A DNA stretch of 64,000 nt. It comes from Symbiobacteriaceae bacterium (lineage in GTDB: Bacteria > Bacillota > Sulfobacillia > Symbiobacteriales > Symbiobacteriaceae). The DNA is taken from the NCBI GenBank assembly GCA_029239785.1, contig JARBUG010000006.1, forward strand, positions 1 to 64,000, given 5' to 3'. This document shows, piece after piece, positions 55,394 to 64,000 of this stretch. The notes beneath the pieces were generated by a model. It did no database searches. It saw only the letters and a list, made by a program, of their open reading frames with translations, and had not been told where the DNA came from. Both the position numbers and the translations under genes were made by a program. Positions within the stretch are counted from its first letter, which is position 1, and each line of letters starts with the position of its first letter.

Positions 55394-56593
55394 CTACTCT
55401 ACGTCCCTGAGCCCGGGACCGGTCAGCCCCCAGACCGCCAGCGCCACCACGATGGACCCGGCCACAGCCGCCCCGAGGAAGGGCGAGACCTGGTCAGCCA
55501 GCAGACCTGCCAGAGCGGCGCCCACGGGCTGGAGCGCCTGGTTAACCGACCCTAGCATCCCGAAGAAGCGCCCCTGCTGCTCCTGCGGAACCAGCACCCG
55601 GTAGAGCGCGGCGAACATGACGTTGGACAGGCCGAAGGTCAGGCCGCCCAGGAAGAGGAGCACCGTGAAGGGCCAGAACCCGCTGCCCCAGGCCATGGCC
55701 AGGTTCGTTACGCCCATGCCCAGCAGGGCCAGCAGCATGAAGCGCCCGCGAAACCGAATGCGGTTGGCAACGGCTGTGACCAGGGTCAACCCCAGCATGA
55801 TGCCGGCCGGGCTGGCCGTGCCCCACAGGCCATACTGCTGGGCAGACAGGTGCCACTCCTGTCTGGCGATGACCGGCAGGAGCACCCCGAACATGGCACC
55901 GGCGGCGTTGACCCCGCAGGTCAGCACGACTGTGCGGCGCAGGACCGGATGATCGGCGATGGTGGAGATCCCAGTCCGGAAGTCGGCCCAAAACGGGCGC
56001 CGCTCCCGGGGCGGGCGGGGCGCCCACCGGAGCCGCGCCAGGGCGATCGCGACCGCTGAGATGCCGAAGGTGGCGGCGTCCAGACCGAGGGCGGGCCCGG
56101 CTCCGACCCCGGCAACCACGACGCCCGCCAGCGATGGGCCGGCCATGGCCACGATCTGCCGCATCATCTGGAAGAGGGAGAGGGAGCGGGTCAGGTCTTC
56201 CGGGTGGACCAGGCCTGATTGCGATGCCGCGTAGGCCGGCGTGAAGAAGACGCTCGCCCCCGACAGCAGTGCCCCGACCGCCAGCACGTGGCCGAAACTG
56301 GCCCGGCCCGTGAGCATGAAGATGGCGGCGGCGCCCACGGCCAGGGCCCGCACCAGGTCGGCGGCAATCATGATGTGCCGACGGTCGGTGCGGTCGGCGA
56401 TGGTGCCGGCCAGGGGAGCCAGGAGCAGGCTGGTGACGCTGCCCAGCCCGTTCAGCAGTGCGACGGCCCCGGCGGAGCCGGTGGCGTCCAGGACCCAGAG
56501 GGGCAGGGTGAGGGCGTAGAGTGCGTCGCCGAGCAGCGAGACAGCCATACCTGTGAAGACCAGCAAGAACGAACGGTTGCGCATGAGCCCCAT
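55394..56593 (-). CDS. MFS-family efflux transporter
   Basis: A 399-residue MFS protein with about 12 TMs; loop motif GTIADRTDRRHIMIAADLVR, and TMs RNRSFLLVFTGMAVSLLGDA to ~GLTGPG. Similar in kind to the MFS gene at 935-2137 (same broad MFS_3 group) but with no leader peptide in front. ATG 56593 follows GGGGGTGC. Substrate unknown. A palindrome CGGTTC-CT-GAACCG lies in its upstream region near 56627. Confidence 0.88.
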   Translation of the reverse strand: MGLMRNRSFLLVFTGMAVSLLGDALYALTLPLWVLDATGSAGAVALLNGLGSVTSLLLAPLAGTIADRTDRRHIMIAADLVRALAVGAAAIFMLTGRASFGHVLAVGALLSGASVFFTPAYAASQSGLVHPEDLTRSLSLFQMMRQIVAMAGPSLAGVVVAGVGAGPALGLDAATFGISAVAIALARLRWAPRPPRERRPFWADFRTGISTIADHPVLRRTVVLTCGVNAAGAMFGVLLPVIARQEWHLSAQQYGLWGTASPAGIMLGLTLVTAVANRIRFRGRFMLLALLGMGVTNLAMAWGSGFWPFTVLLFLGGLTFGLSNVMFAALYRVLVPQEQQGRFFGMLGSVNQALQPVGAALAGLLADQVSPFLGAAVAGSIVVALAVWGLTGPGLRDVE

Positions 56594-56651
56594 GCATGAA
56601 GCACCCCCTACGTCCCGATAGCGTAACGGTTCCTGAACCGAAAGAGTAGAC

Positions 56652-56766
56652 TGTTAATTATGGCTGTGCTAGACTAATATCATGGAGCAGGGCCCCTGAG
56701 GGGCTCAGCTTCGCTAATGGAGCGGAAAACAGGGCAGGGGGATCGTCATCCCCCTGCCCATTTTTT
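56652..56766 (+). ncRNA. Candidate short terminated transcript (sRNA or leader)
   Basis: TGTTAA (56652-56657), 17 bases, TAATAT (56675-56680) is a moderate promoter. About 80 bases after the predicted start lies a strong terminator (56732-56766: 11-bp stem GGGCAGGGGGA/TCCCCCTGCCC, six T). An internal GC-rich hairpin (GGGCCCCT/AGGGGCTC) is present, and only a five-codon frame. So the segment could be a small RNA, or an attenuated leader for the repeat array behind it. Confidence 0.35.
56732..56766 (+). terminator. Strong terminator before the 21-bp repeat array
   Basis: GGGCAGGGGGA (56732-56742) pairs with TCCCCCTGCCC (56749-56759), followed by ATTTTTT. Confidence 0.85.
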
Positions 56767-56829
56767 GTGTGGCAACTGCTTCTTCTAGCGTTTTCCAGAC
56801 CACTCCGGAGGTCGTCTAGTAGTTTCCAG

Positions 56830-57160
56830 CGACCCGTTAGTTCTTGCCGGAGACCCGTTAGCTCTTCCCGGAGACCCGTTGGCTCTTCCCGGAGACCTGT
56901 TGGCTCTTCCCGGAGACCCGTTGGCTTTTCCCGGAGACCCGTTGGCTCTTCCCGGCGACCCGTCGGCTCTTGCCGGAGACCCGTTGGCTCTTCCCGGCGA
57001 CCCGTTAGCTCTTGCCGGAGACCCGTTGGCTCTTGCCGGAGACCCGTTAGCTCTTCTCGGCGACCCGTTGGCTCTTGCCGGAGACCCGTTGGCTCTTGCC
57101 GGAGACCCGTTAGCTCTTGCCGGAGACCCGTTGGCTCTTGCCGGAGACCCGTTAGCTCTC
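56830..57160. repeat. 21-bp tandem repeat array, about 16 copies
   Basis: A unit of about GTTGGCTCTTGCCGGAGACC-C is repeated 16 times with point variants (TTGG/TTAG; TGCCGG/TCCCGG; GGAG/GGCG). Because 21 is a multiple of three, all frames stay open: plus frames give SSRRPVG or ALPGDPL repeats, the minus frame TGLRQEP heptads. No frame has a ribosome site or the GC-rich third position of neighbouring genes, so I treat it as a non-coding or doubtful array. Terminators flank it on both sides, both oriented for plus-strand transcription. Confidence 0.8.
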
Positions 57161-57190
57161 CCTCATCCAATCGAAGGAGCCCAGATCGGG

Positions 57191-57221
57191 GGGGCGGCAC
57201 TACGCCGCCCCTCGTCTTTTT
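57191..57221 (+). terminator. Terminator after the repeat array
   Basis: GGGGCGGC (57191-57198) pairs with GCCGCCCC (57204-57211), loop ACTAC, followed by TCGTCTTTTT. Confidence 0.85.
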
Positions 57222-57319
57222 ACCTACCCAACCCCGGAAATAAGCACTTCGGACCATGGCCCGGTCAGAATCGCCCGTTTACCATAAAAGGGCATCATTT
57301 CAGCGAGGAGGGCTAACGC

Positions 57320-59107
57320 ATGGCGGAACGGCGGGGCCGCATCCTGATCGGCGCCGGCACCTGCGGCCTGGCTGCGGGCGCGGGCGCCGTATGGGCTGCG
57401 GCTGAGCGGGCGCTGACCGACCTGGGCCTGCCTGACACCCCCGTCATCGGCGTGGGCTGCATTGGCTACTGCCAAGAAGAGCCCCTGCTTGACGTGGAAC
57501 TGGACGGCCAGCGCTTCACCTACCGGCGGGTCAAGCCCGACCAGGTCAAACGCATCATCGAAAAGCACCTGGCCGGCGGGCAACCGGTAACCGAACTGCT
57601 CCTGGGCGAATGCGTCGATGCACCCAACCCCTACCCGACCCTGCCCTTCTACGCACCGCAGAACCGGGTCGCCACCCGGAACTGCGGCTTCATCGACCCG
57701 ACAAGCCTTTCGGACTACGAGGCCCGGGGGGGCTACATGGCCCTCCGAAACGCACTCGCAAAACCACCGCACGACATCGTAGAAGCGGTCAAGGCCTCCG
57801 GCCTCCGAGGCCGGGGCGGCGCTGGCTTCCCCACCGGCCGCAAATGGGAGCTGGCCGCCAAGTCGCCTGGCCCGCACAAGTTCCTCATCTGCAACGCCGA
57901 CGAGGGCGACCCCGGCGCGTTCATGGACCGATCCATCCTCGAAGGCGACCCGCACGCGGTCATCGAGGGCATGGTGATCGGCGCGTACGCCATCGGTGCG
58001 GACGAAGGCTACATATACTGCCGCGCCGAGTACCCGCTGGCCCTTGAACGCCTGCGGGACGCGATCGAGCAAGCGCGCCAAAAAGGCTACCTCGGCAACA
58101 ACATCCTTGGCACCGCCCACAGCTTCCACCTGCACCTGAAGGAAGGCGCCGGCGCCTTCGTCTGCGGCGAGGAGACGGCGCTGATGGCCTCCATCGAAGG
58201 GCGCCGCGGCATGCCCCGGCCCCGTCCGCCCTACCCGGCCCAGGCCGGCCTCTTCGCCTTGCCGTCTAACATCAACAACGTCGAGACCCTGGCCGCCATC
58301 GCCCCCATCATTCGGAACGGGGCCGACTGGTACGCCGCCATGGGCACGGCGGGCTCCAAGGGCACCAAGGTCTTCGCCCTGACCGGCCAGGTCAACCGGA
58401 CCGGTCTGGCCGAGGTCCCCATGGGCATCTCCATTCGTGAGATCGTCTACGACATCGGCGGCGGCATTCCGAACGACCGGGAGCTCAAGGCGGTCCAGAT
58501 CGGCGGCCCCTCGGGCGGCTGCCTGCCTGCGAGCCTCCTCGACCTCCCCGTCGACTACGAGTCGCTCCAGCGGGAGGGCGCCATTATGGGCTCCGGCGGC
58601 ATGGTCGTCGTCGATGAAACGACCTGCATGGTCGACTTCGCCCGCTTCTTCATGGCCTTCTGCGCCCGGGAATCCTGCGGCAAGTGCACCCCCTGCCGGG
58701 AAGGCACCACCCGCATGCTCGAGATTCTCACCCGCATCTGCGACGGCAACGGCACCATGGCCGACCTGGACCGCCTGGAGCGGCTGGCCGGGAACGTCAA
58801 GATCACGTCGCTCTGCGGCCTGGGCCAGTCGGCGCCCAACCCGGTCCTCTCCAGCCTGAAGCACTTCCGGCACGAGTTCGAAGCGCACATCCGCGATCGC
58901 CGCTGCCCCGCCGGCGTCTGCAAAAACCTGATCAGCTATCGGATCGAGGCCGACAAATGCACGGGCTGCGTCCTCTGCGCCCGGAACTGCCCGGTGGAGG
59001 CCATTACCGGCGAAAAGCGGAAGGCCCACGTCATCGATCCGGAAATCTGCATCAAATGCGGCGCCTGTTTCGACGTCTGCAAATTTGACGCCGTCATTCG
59101 GGGGTGA
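57320..59107 (+). CDS. NuoF-like NAD-binding diaphorase subunit of formate dehydrogenase
   Basis: A 595-residue protein. N-terminal thioredoxin-like [2Fe-2S] domain (GAGTCGLAAGAGAV; GVGCIGYCQEEPLLDV, three Cys, as in HydB-type proteins). Flavin/NAD domain: GLRGRGGAGFPTGRKWE (FMN) and CNADEGDPGAFMDRSIL (NADH). [4Fe-4S] motif ESCGKCTPCREGT with a distant Cys in SLCGLGQSAP (about 450-505). C-terminal ferredoxin with two [4Fe-4S] sites, CTGCVLCARNCP and CIKCGACFDVC. It passes electrons between NAD and the formate dehydrogenase. ATG 57320 follows GAGGAGGGC; it overlaps the alpha-subunit ribosome site region. Confidence 0.93.
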   Translation: MAERRGRILIGAGTCGLAAGAGAVWAAAERALTDLGLPDTPVIGVGCIGYCQEEPLLDVELDGQRFTYRRVKPDQVKRIIEKHLAGGQPVTELLLGECVDAPNPYPTLPFYAPQNRVATRNCGFIDPTSLSDYEARGGYMALRNALAKPPHDIVEAVKASGLRGRGGAGFPTGRKWELAAKSPGPHKFLICNADEGDPGAFMDRSILEGDPHAVIEGMVIGAYAIGADEGYIYCRAEYPLALERLRDAIEQARQKGYLGNNILGTAHSFHLHLKEGAGAFVCGEETALMASIEGRRGMPRPRPPYPAQAGLFALPSNINNVETLAAIAPIIRNGADWYAAMGTAGSKGTKVFALTGQVNRTGLAEVPMGISIREIVYDIGGGIPNDRELKAVQIGGPSGGCLPASLLDLPVDYESLQREGAIMGSGGMVVVDETTCMVDFARFFMAFCARESCGKCTPCREGTTRMLEILTRICDGNGTMADLDRLERLAGNVKITSLCGLGQSAPNPVLSSLKHFRHEFEAHIRDRRCPAGVCKNLISYRIEADKCTGCVLCARNCPVEAITGEKRKAHVIDPEICIKCGACFDVCKFDAVIRG

Positions 59108-59115
59108 GACTGCAC

Positions 59116-61824
59116 ATGGAGATTCTGCTCAACGGTACCCGGGTGGCGGTCCAGCCCGGTCAGACGATCATGCAGGCGGCAGATAGCGCCGGCGTTCATG
59201 TCCCCCGGCTCTGCAATTACCCGCAGCTCAAGCCCAGCGGTGCCTGCCGTCTTTGCGTGGTCCAGGTCAAGGGCGCCCGGGGCCTGGTGGCCGCGTGCAC
59301 GACGCCCGTGGCCGAGGGCATGGAGATCGAAACCGACTCCCCAACCGTAGCGGACGCCCGGCGTGATGTACTCGACTTACTCGTGAGCAACCATCCGCTG
59401 GACTGCTTCCACTGCGAAGCCTGCGGCGACTGCGCCCTCCAGGATTACGCCTACCAGTACGGCATCAAGGAAGGCTCGTATGATGGCGCCCGGCGCCAGG
59501 TGGAGGTCGACGACCGGAACCCCTTCTTCCGCATCGACTACGAGAAGTGCGTGCTCTGCGGCATCTGCGTCCGCATGTGCGATGAGGTGATGGGCTACGG
59601 CGCCATCGACTTTGCCGGCCGCGGCTTTACGACGCTCGTTTCCACGCCCTACGGCGTGTCGCTGGATGACTCGGCCTGCGTCTTCTGCGGCAACTGCGTG
59701 CAGGGCTGCCCGGTGGGCGCCCTGGTGCCCAAGTCGCAGGTGGGCGCCGCCCGCGCCTGGGAGATGAAGAAGGTGCGGTCGGTCTGCCCGTACTGCGGCG
59801 TGGGCTGCGCCATCGACGTGCACGTAAAGGGCAACCGCATCATCAAGATCGAAGGCGCCGAATCGCCGGCCAACCACACAATGACCTGCGTGAAAGGCCG
59901 CTTCGGGTGGGAGTTCGTCCATCATGAAGACCGGTTGCTGAAACCGCTGGTCCGCCGGGCCGATGCGCCCCGGGGCGCCGTGGGGCGGGAATGGTTCGAA
60001 GAAGCCACCTGGGATGAGGCCCTGGCCGCAGCTGCCGCCGGCATCGCCCGGGTGCGGGACGGCGTCGGGCCGGATGCGGTGGCGGGTCTCAGCTCCGCCA
60101 AGGCATCGAACGAAGAGAACTACCTCTTCCAGAAGTTGCTGCGCGCAGCGGTCGGCACGAATAATGTCGATCACTGCGCCCGCCTCTGACACTCTCCGAC
60201 AGTCGCCGGTCTGGCGACGGTATTCGGGAGTGGCGCCATGACCAACTCCCTGGACGAGATTGCAGACGCCAACACGATCCTGATCATCGGCTCCAACACG
60301 ACGGAGAGCCATCCCGTGGCGAGTCTGCGGGTGAAGGAGGCCGTGCGGCGGGGCGCCAACCTGATCGTCATTGACCCCCGTCCGATCGAAGTCGCCGAGG
60401 CGGCGACACACTGGCTCCAGCCCTTGCCCGGCACCAACGTGGCGGTGCTTCAGGGGATGATGAACCACATCCTGACCACAGACCTGTGGAATATGGAGTT
60501 CGTCGACAGCCGGACCGAGGGCTTTGCCGAGTTCGTCGCTTCGCTGGATGGGCGGACGCCCGAGTGGGCGGCATCCGTCAGCGGCGTTGACGCCGGCCTG
60601 ATTCGGGCCGCGGCCGAGGCCTACGCCACCGCCGAGCGGTCGACGATTCTCTACGCCATGGGTGTGACGCAGCATTCGACGGGAACCGACGGCGTTCTTA
60701 CCCTGGCCAACCTGGCCATGCTGACCGGGCAGATCGGGCGCCCCGGTACCGGGGTCAACCCGCTGCGGGGCCAGAACAACGTGCAGGGCTCGTCCGACAT
60801 GGGGGCGCTGTACGACACGCTCCCGGGGTATCGAAAAGTGAACGATGCGGCCGCTCGTACGGCCCTGGCGCAAGCGTGGGGCGTAGCCGACCTGCCCGCC
60901 CAGCCCGGCGCCGCTGCCTCGGAGCTGCCCGACCGCATCATGGCAGGCGAAATTCGGGCGCTCTACCTGATGGGCGAGAACATCGCCCTGACGGATCCTG
61001 ACGCCAACCATACCCGCAAGGCGCTGACCAGGCTGGAGTTCCTGGTTGTCCAGGACCTTTTCCTGACCGAAACCGCCGCCTTTGCCGACGTCATCCTCCC
61101 CGCCTGCTCCTGGGCGGAGAAGGAGGGGACCTTCACCAACACCGAACGCCGGGTACAGCGCTTCTACCAGGCGCTGGAGCCCCTGGGCGAGTCTCGCCCC
61201 GACTGGCAGATTATCGTCGAGTTGTCTGCCCGCCTCGGCTATCCCATGCCGTGCGCCTCCCCGCAGGCGATCATGGCGGAGATCGCCGCCACGGTCCCGC
61301 AGTATGGCGGCATCGCCTACGAGCGGCTCGGCGAGGCGGGCCTCCAGTGGCCCTGCCCGACCCCGGACCACCCCGGCACCCCGATTCTGCACCGGGAGAA
61401 GTTCGCCCGGGGCCTGGGGCGCTTCTCAGCGGTTACGTTCAGGCCGAGCGCCGAACTGCCCGACGCCGAGTTCCCCTTCGTCTTTACCACGGGCCGCAGC
61501 CTGTACCACTACCACTCCGGCTCGATGACCCGGCGGGCCCGCCCCCTGGCCGAGCATCGGCCTGACGCCTACGCCGAAATGGACCCGGCGACCGGCTCCG
61601 CCATGGGCCTGCAAGATGGAGACCTCATTCGTGTGACCTCCCGGCGCGGCGAAGTAACCGTACCGGTCCGGCTGGTCCCCGGCACGGGCAGCAAGGTGAT
61701 CTTCATGCCCTTCCACTTCCGGGAAGCCTCAGCCAACCTGCTGACCAACACGGTGCTCGACCCCGTCGCCCGGATTCCCGAACTCAAAGTCTGCGCAGTC
61801 CGAGTGGAGGTGGCCCAGGCATGA
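59116..61824 (+). CDS. fdhA: Formate dehydrogenase catalytic subunit, selenoprotein (in-frame UGA = Sec358)
   Basis: Read through TGA 60187-60189, one 902-residue protein. N-terminal [2Fe-2S] domain with NuoG-like HxxxCxxC clusters (CNYPQLKPSGACRLC, DCFHCEACGDCALQ), two [4Fe-4S] (CVLCGICVRMC, CVFCGNCVQGC), then the molybdo/tungsto-pterin catalytic part beginning CPYCGVGC. The stop falls in CARL-UGA-HSPTVAGL, precisely where family members have Sec or Cys (CHSPTVAGL). Both flanking frames are the same frame, and a hairpin typical of bacterial SECIS follows. It oxidises formate to CO2 (or the reverse). ATG 59116 follows GGGGGTGAG. Without Sec decoding it would be a truncated, inactive 357-residue protein. 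Confidence 0.92.
60187..60232 (+). promoter_or_regulatory. Selenocysteine UGA codon and SECIS-like hairpin
   Basis: UGA at 60187-60189. Twelve bases later GTCGCC (60202-60207) pairs with GGCGAC (60213-60218), apical loop GGTCT, the same loop word as in E. coli fdhF. A lower stem forms from CTCCGA (60194-60199) with TCGGGAG (60224-60230), one bulge. Position, size and GG-U loop match SelB-binding SECIS elements. Confidence 0.85.
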
Positions 61825-62351
61825 GCGTCTTGATGCGAAAGCGGACCGGGCCCATCGGGGCGCCCGACTCCTGCTGCGCCGACCTGGTGCCGGTGAAGGT
61901 GGCGCAGTTGAACGACTTCCTCACCCAGCACGCTGGCAAGTCAGCCATGGTGATTCCCGCCCTCCAGCACGCCCAGGCGCTCTTCGGCTACGTGCCCCCC
62001 GAGGCGATGCAGATGATCGCCGAGGCGCTGCGCACGCCCTACGCCCGGGTCTACGGCGTGGCGACCTTCTATGCCCAGTTCCGGCTCCAGCCCGCCGGGC
62101 GCCGCACGGTGCGGGTCTGTATGGGCACGGCGTGCCACGTGCGGGGCGCCGGCAGCGTGCTTTCGGCCTGGTCCGAGGCGCTGGGCGTCAAACCCGGCGG
62201 CACCACCGCCGACGGCGAGATCACGCTGGAGCAGGTCTCCTGCCTGGGCGCCTGCGGGCTGGCGCCGACCGTCATGGTCGATTCCACCACGCACGGCCGG
62301 CTCACGCCGGGCAAGGTGAAGCAGGTCGTCTCGTCTCTGCGTAAAGCGTAA
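61821..62351 (+). CDS. NuoE-like [2Fe-2S] subunit of formate dehydrogenase
   Basis: A 176-residue thioredoxin-fold protein: helical N-terminus, then CMGTACHVRGA and SCLGACGLAPTVMVD, giving the NuoE C-x4-C ... C-x3-C cluster. It completes an NADH-linked FDH of three subunits with the NuoF-like and FdhA proteins. ATG overlaps the fdhA stop (ATGA), so translation is coupled. The operon ends with a strong hairpin. Confidence 0.93.
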   Translation: MSVLMRKRTGPIGAPDSCCADLVPVKVAQLNDFLTQHAGKSAMVIPALQHAQALFGYVPPEAMQMIAEALRTPYARVYGVATFYAQFRLQPAGRRTVRVCMGTACHVRGAGSVLSAWSEALGVKPGGTTADGEITLEQVSCLGACGLAPTVMVDSTTHGRLTPGKVKQVVSSLRKA

Positions 62352-62360
62352 CGAAGGAAA

Positions 62361-62393
62361 CGGCCGCCAGGACATGCGAAGTCCTGGCGGCCG
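62361..62393 (+). terminator. Terminator of the formate dehydrogenase operon
   Basis: CGGCCGCCAGGAC (62361-62373) pairs perfectly with GTCCTGGCGGCCG (62381-62393), followed by CTCTTCTG. Confidence 0.75.
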
Positions 62394-62483
62394 CTCTTCT
62401 GCTGTGGGGCGTTTGTGCGGCATAATGAAAAGGGGGAAGTGGAGACTAGCCTTACAAGCAAAGAGAAGGGGCCAACGAAAGAG

Positions 62484-63941
62484 ATGCCAAACGGAGCGAT
62501 GGGGTGGAACTTTGACAACAGCTATTCCCGCCTGCCAAAGCTGTTTTACGCCAGCCAGGGCCCGGTCCCGGTACGTGCACCGCAGCTGACCGTTTTGAAT
62601 GAGTCGCTGGCCCAGTCGCTGGGCTTGCACGCAGAAGCGTTACGAAGCGTAGACGGTGTGGCTGTCTTGGCGGGCAACCAAGTTCCCGAAGGTGCCTCGC
62701 CCCTGGCGCAAGCGTACGCAGGCCATCAATTCGGGCACTTCACTATGCTGGGAGATGGACGGGCCGTGCTGCTGGGCGAGCAGGTCACCGCCGCCGGCGA
62801 ACGGGTTGATATCCAACTGAAGGGCTCAGGCCGAACGCCCTACTCCCGCCGGGGCGACGGGCGTGCGGCACTGGGACCCATGCTGCGCGAGTATATCATC
62901 AGCGAAGCCATGCACGCACTCGGCATTCCTACCACACGCAGTCTGGCGGTCGTAACAACCGGAGAGCCGGTCTTTCGCGAAACCGTCCTGCCTGGTGCGG
63001 TGCTAACCCGTGTGGCGGCCAGCCATATCCGTGTGGGCACGTTCCAGTACGCCGCCCGCTTCGGCACGGTCGATGATCTGCGGGCCCTTGCCGACTACAC
63101 ATTACATAGGCACTTCCCGGACGCAGCGACCGATGCGGACCGGTATCGCCTCCTGCTTCAGGGGGTCATCCAGCGCCAGGCCGAACTGATCGCAAGGTGG
63201 CAGCTCGTCGGCTTCATTCACGGCGTGATGAATACCGACAACATGGCCATCAGCGGCGAAACGATCGATTACGGCCCCTGCGCCTTCATGGACGCCTACG
63301 ACCCGGCGACGGTCTTCAGTTCCATAGACAGGCAGGGACGGTATGCCTATGGCAATCAGCCGCCGATTGCGGCGTGGAATCTGGCCAGGTTTGCGGAGAC
63401 CCTGCTGCCGCTGCTGCACGACACCCAGGAGCAGGCTTTGAAGCTGGCGCAGGATGCGATTGCGGGCTTCGCCCTACTCTTTGAGGGGCACTGGCTCGCG
63501 GGAATGCGGGCGAAGTTGGGCCTCTTCGGCGAAGAACCAGAGGACAAATCACTGGTCGAGGGCCTCCTGACGCTGATGCAGCGACATCGTGCGGACTTCA
63601 CCAACACGTTCCGTGCGTTAACTGTTGACGAGGAGATACCTCTGCTCCATTCGGTTGAGTTTGTGCAATGGCGACAGCAGTGGGATGCGAGGCGTAGCCG
63701 GCAGGCCGAACCGCGCACCGCCTCGCAGCAGCTGATGCAGCAGAGCAACCCGGCCGTGATTCCCCGCAACCACCGGGTAGAAGAGGCCCTGGAAGCCGCC
63801 GTGGAGCACGGCGATCTCAGCGTCATGAAGCGGCTGCTGGATGTGTTGTCAACCCCCTACGCTGATGCGCCCAACTTGGCCGAGTTCTGCACCCTGCCTG
63901 CAGACCCGGCCCAGCCTTACCGAACCTTCTGCGGGACATAA
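62484..63941 (+). CDS. selO: SelO/YdiU-type protein adenylyltransferase
   Basis: A 485-residue SelO-family pseudokinase: [80 protein letters not shown]. It transfers AMP from ATP to proteins. Two cysteines that form a regulatory disulfide in E. coli are present: Cys in DYGPCAFMD and Cys at the C-terminal FCGT. There is no Sec; the bacterial form has Cys. ATG 62484 is chosen for length and alignment; a better-spaced ribosome site is not obvious. Complete at its 3' end, followed by a terminator at the window edge. Confidence 0.9.
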   Translation: MPNGAMGWNFDNSYSRLPKLFYASQGPVPVRAPQLTVLNESLAQSLGLHAEALRSVDGVAVLAGNQVPEGASPLAQAYAGHQFGHFTMLGDGRAVLLGEQVTAAGERVDIQLKGSGRTPYSRRGDGRAALGPMLREYIISEAMHALGIPTTRSLAVVTTGEPVFRETVLPGAVLTRVAASHIRVGTFQYAARFGTVDDLRALADYTLHRHFPDAATDADRYRLLLQGVIQRQAELIARWQLVGFIHGVMNTDNMAISGETIDYGPCAFMDAYDPATVFSSIDRQGRYAYGNQPPIAAWNLARFAETLLPLLHDTQEQALKLAQDAIAGFALLFEGHWLAGMRAKLGLFGEEPEDKSLVEGLLTLMQRHRADFTNTFRALTVDEEIPLLHSVEFVQWRQQWDARRSRQAEPRTASQQLMQQSNPAVIPRNHRVEEALEAAVEHGDLSVMKRLLDVLSTPYADAPNLAEFCTLPADPAQPYRTFCGT

Positions 63942-63945
63942 AACG

Positions 63946-63977
63946 AAGGAGCCAGCCCTGCGGGGACTGGCTCCTTG
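63946..63977 (+). terminator. Terminator of selO
   Basis: AAGGAGCCAG (63946-63955) pairs with CTGGCTCCTT (63967-63976), with inner CCC/GGGG. Confidence 0.8.
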
Positions 63978-64000
63978 ACATTCCCGCCCCTGGTCCGTAG

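Noticed and set aside
56830-57160. CRISPR array
   Set aside because: The 21-bp units are directly tandem without spacers, and no cas genes are present.
56658-57257. Protein-coding genes in the 21-bp repeat array (TGLRQEP, SSRRPVG or ALPGDPL repeats)
   Set aside because: Any 21-bp repeat keeps frames open. No ribosome site, the minus frame runs through a strong terminator sequence, and codon third positions lack the GC bias of neighbouring genes.
59116-60189. Treating the FDH catalytic subunit as two genes or as a nonsense pseudogene
   Set aside because: Both halves are intact and in phase, the stop is UGA at the Sec position and a SECIS-like hairpin follows.
59377-61392. A 671-codon minus-strand open frame across the formate dehydrogenase gene
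   Set aside because: It is the GC-rich antisense shadow of fdhA; the plus strand has clear Fe-S and pterin motifs and coupled starts, and the antisense product has no recognisable domain.

Overview
The window looks like the chromosome of a GC-rich, low-branching Firmicute; a Symbiobacterium-type spore former is my best guess. The supporting signs are strong AGGAGG-type ribosome sites on a high-GC sequence, many TTG/GTG starts, two S-layer-homology (SLH) proteins, a DivIVA-domain protein, two YhcN/YlaJ-type lipoproteins, an HPr and a DUF2512 membrane protein. This is inferred from gene content only. I saw no rRNA, tRNA, CRISPR array, transposase or prophage.

Layout. 1-5.1 kb: the start of a secreted protein with a decayed tandem copy beside it; an MFS efflux pump behind a leader peptide and terminator that look like an attenuator; a large SLH protein. 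5.1-9.5 kb: Cu/Zn superoxide dismutase-like protein, DUF116 protein, DivIVA-domain protein, HPr, and a TPR protein followed by a tiny Sec-exported peptide (a Rap-Phr-like arrangement). 9.5-19.3 kb: two spore-type lipoproteins, a MASE3-PAS-PAS-GGDEF protein, formamidase, D-threonine aldolase family enzyme, PrcB-like lipoprotein, TrmK, NIF3-family protein and an orphan peptide-ABC ATPase. 19.3-21.6 kb: a radical-SAM-like protein without its cluster cysteines, a GNAT, a cluster of DnaA-box-like sequences and a second tiny exported peptide. 21.6-28.3 kb: ROK kinase, then an amino-sugar/peptidoglycan recycling operon (serine hydrolase, GntR/NagR, MurQ, AnmK, NagA). 28.4-38.2 kb: EamA transporter, Ada/Ogt fusion, a TetR gene with an apparent ATT start, HAD phosphatase, GlcNAc kinase-like protein, NagB, GNAT, FtsX/MacB-type ABC pair and a pentapeptide protein. 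38.7-50.2 kb: PcrA-type helicase, cobalamin adenosyltransferase, HD protein, THEP1 NTPase, two PIG-L proteins, VOC proteins, DUF2785 protein and M20 dipeptidase. 50.3-64 kb: formate channel, second SLH protein, an unusual operon ending in a VWA lipoprotein, an MFS pump, a 21-bp tandem repeat array, a three-subunit NAD-linked formate dehydrogenase and SelO.

How the parts connect. The catalytic formate dehydrogenase subunit is interrupted by an in-frame UGA exactly where this family has Sec/Cys, and a SECIS-like hairpin follows it, so it is read here as one selenoprotein. FocA some 6 kb upstream could feed it formate. The recycling operon (23-28 kb) and the kinase/NagB pair (32.7-34.4 kb) carry related TGGTATA-type palindromes, so the NagR-like repressor probably ties them into one regulon. 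A 17-bp palindrome, TTTCGC-N5-GCGAAA, occurs four times, and only around the two small exported-peptide loci. That makes those loci the best candidate for an undescribed signalling system in this window.
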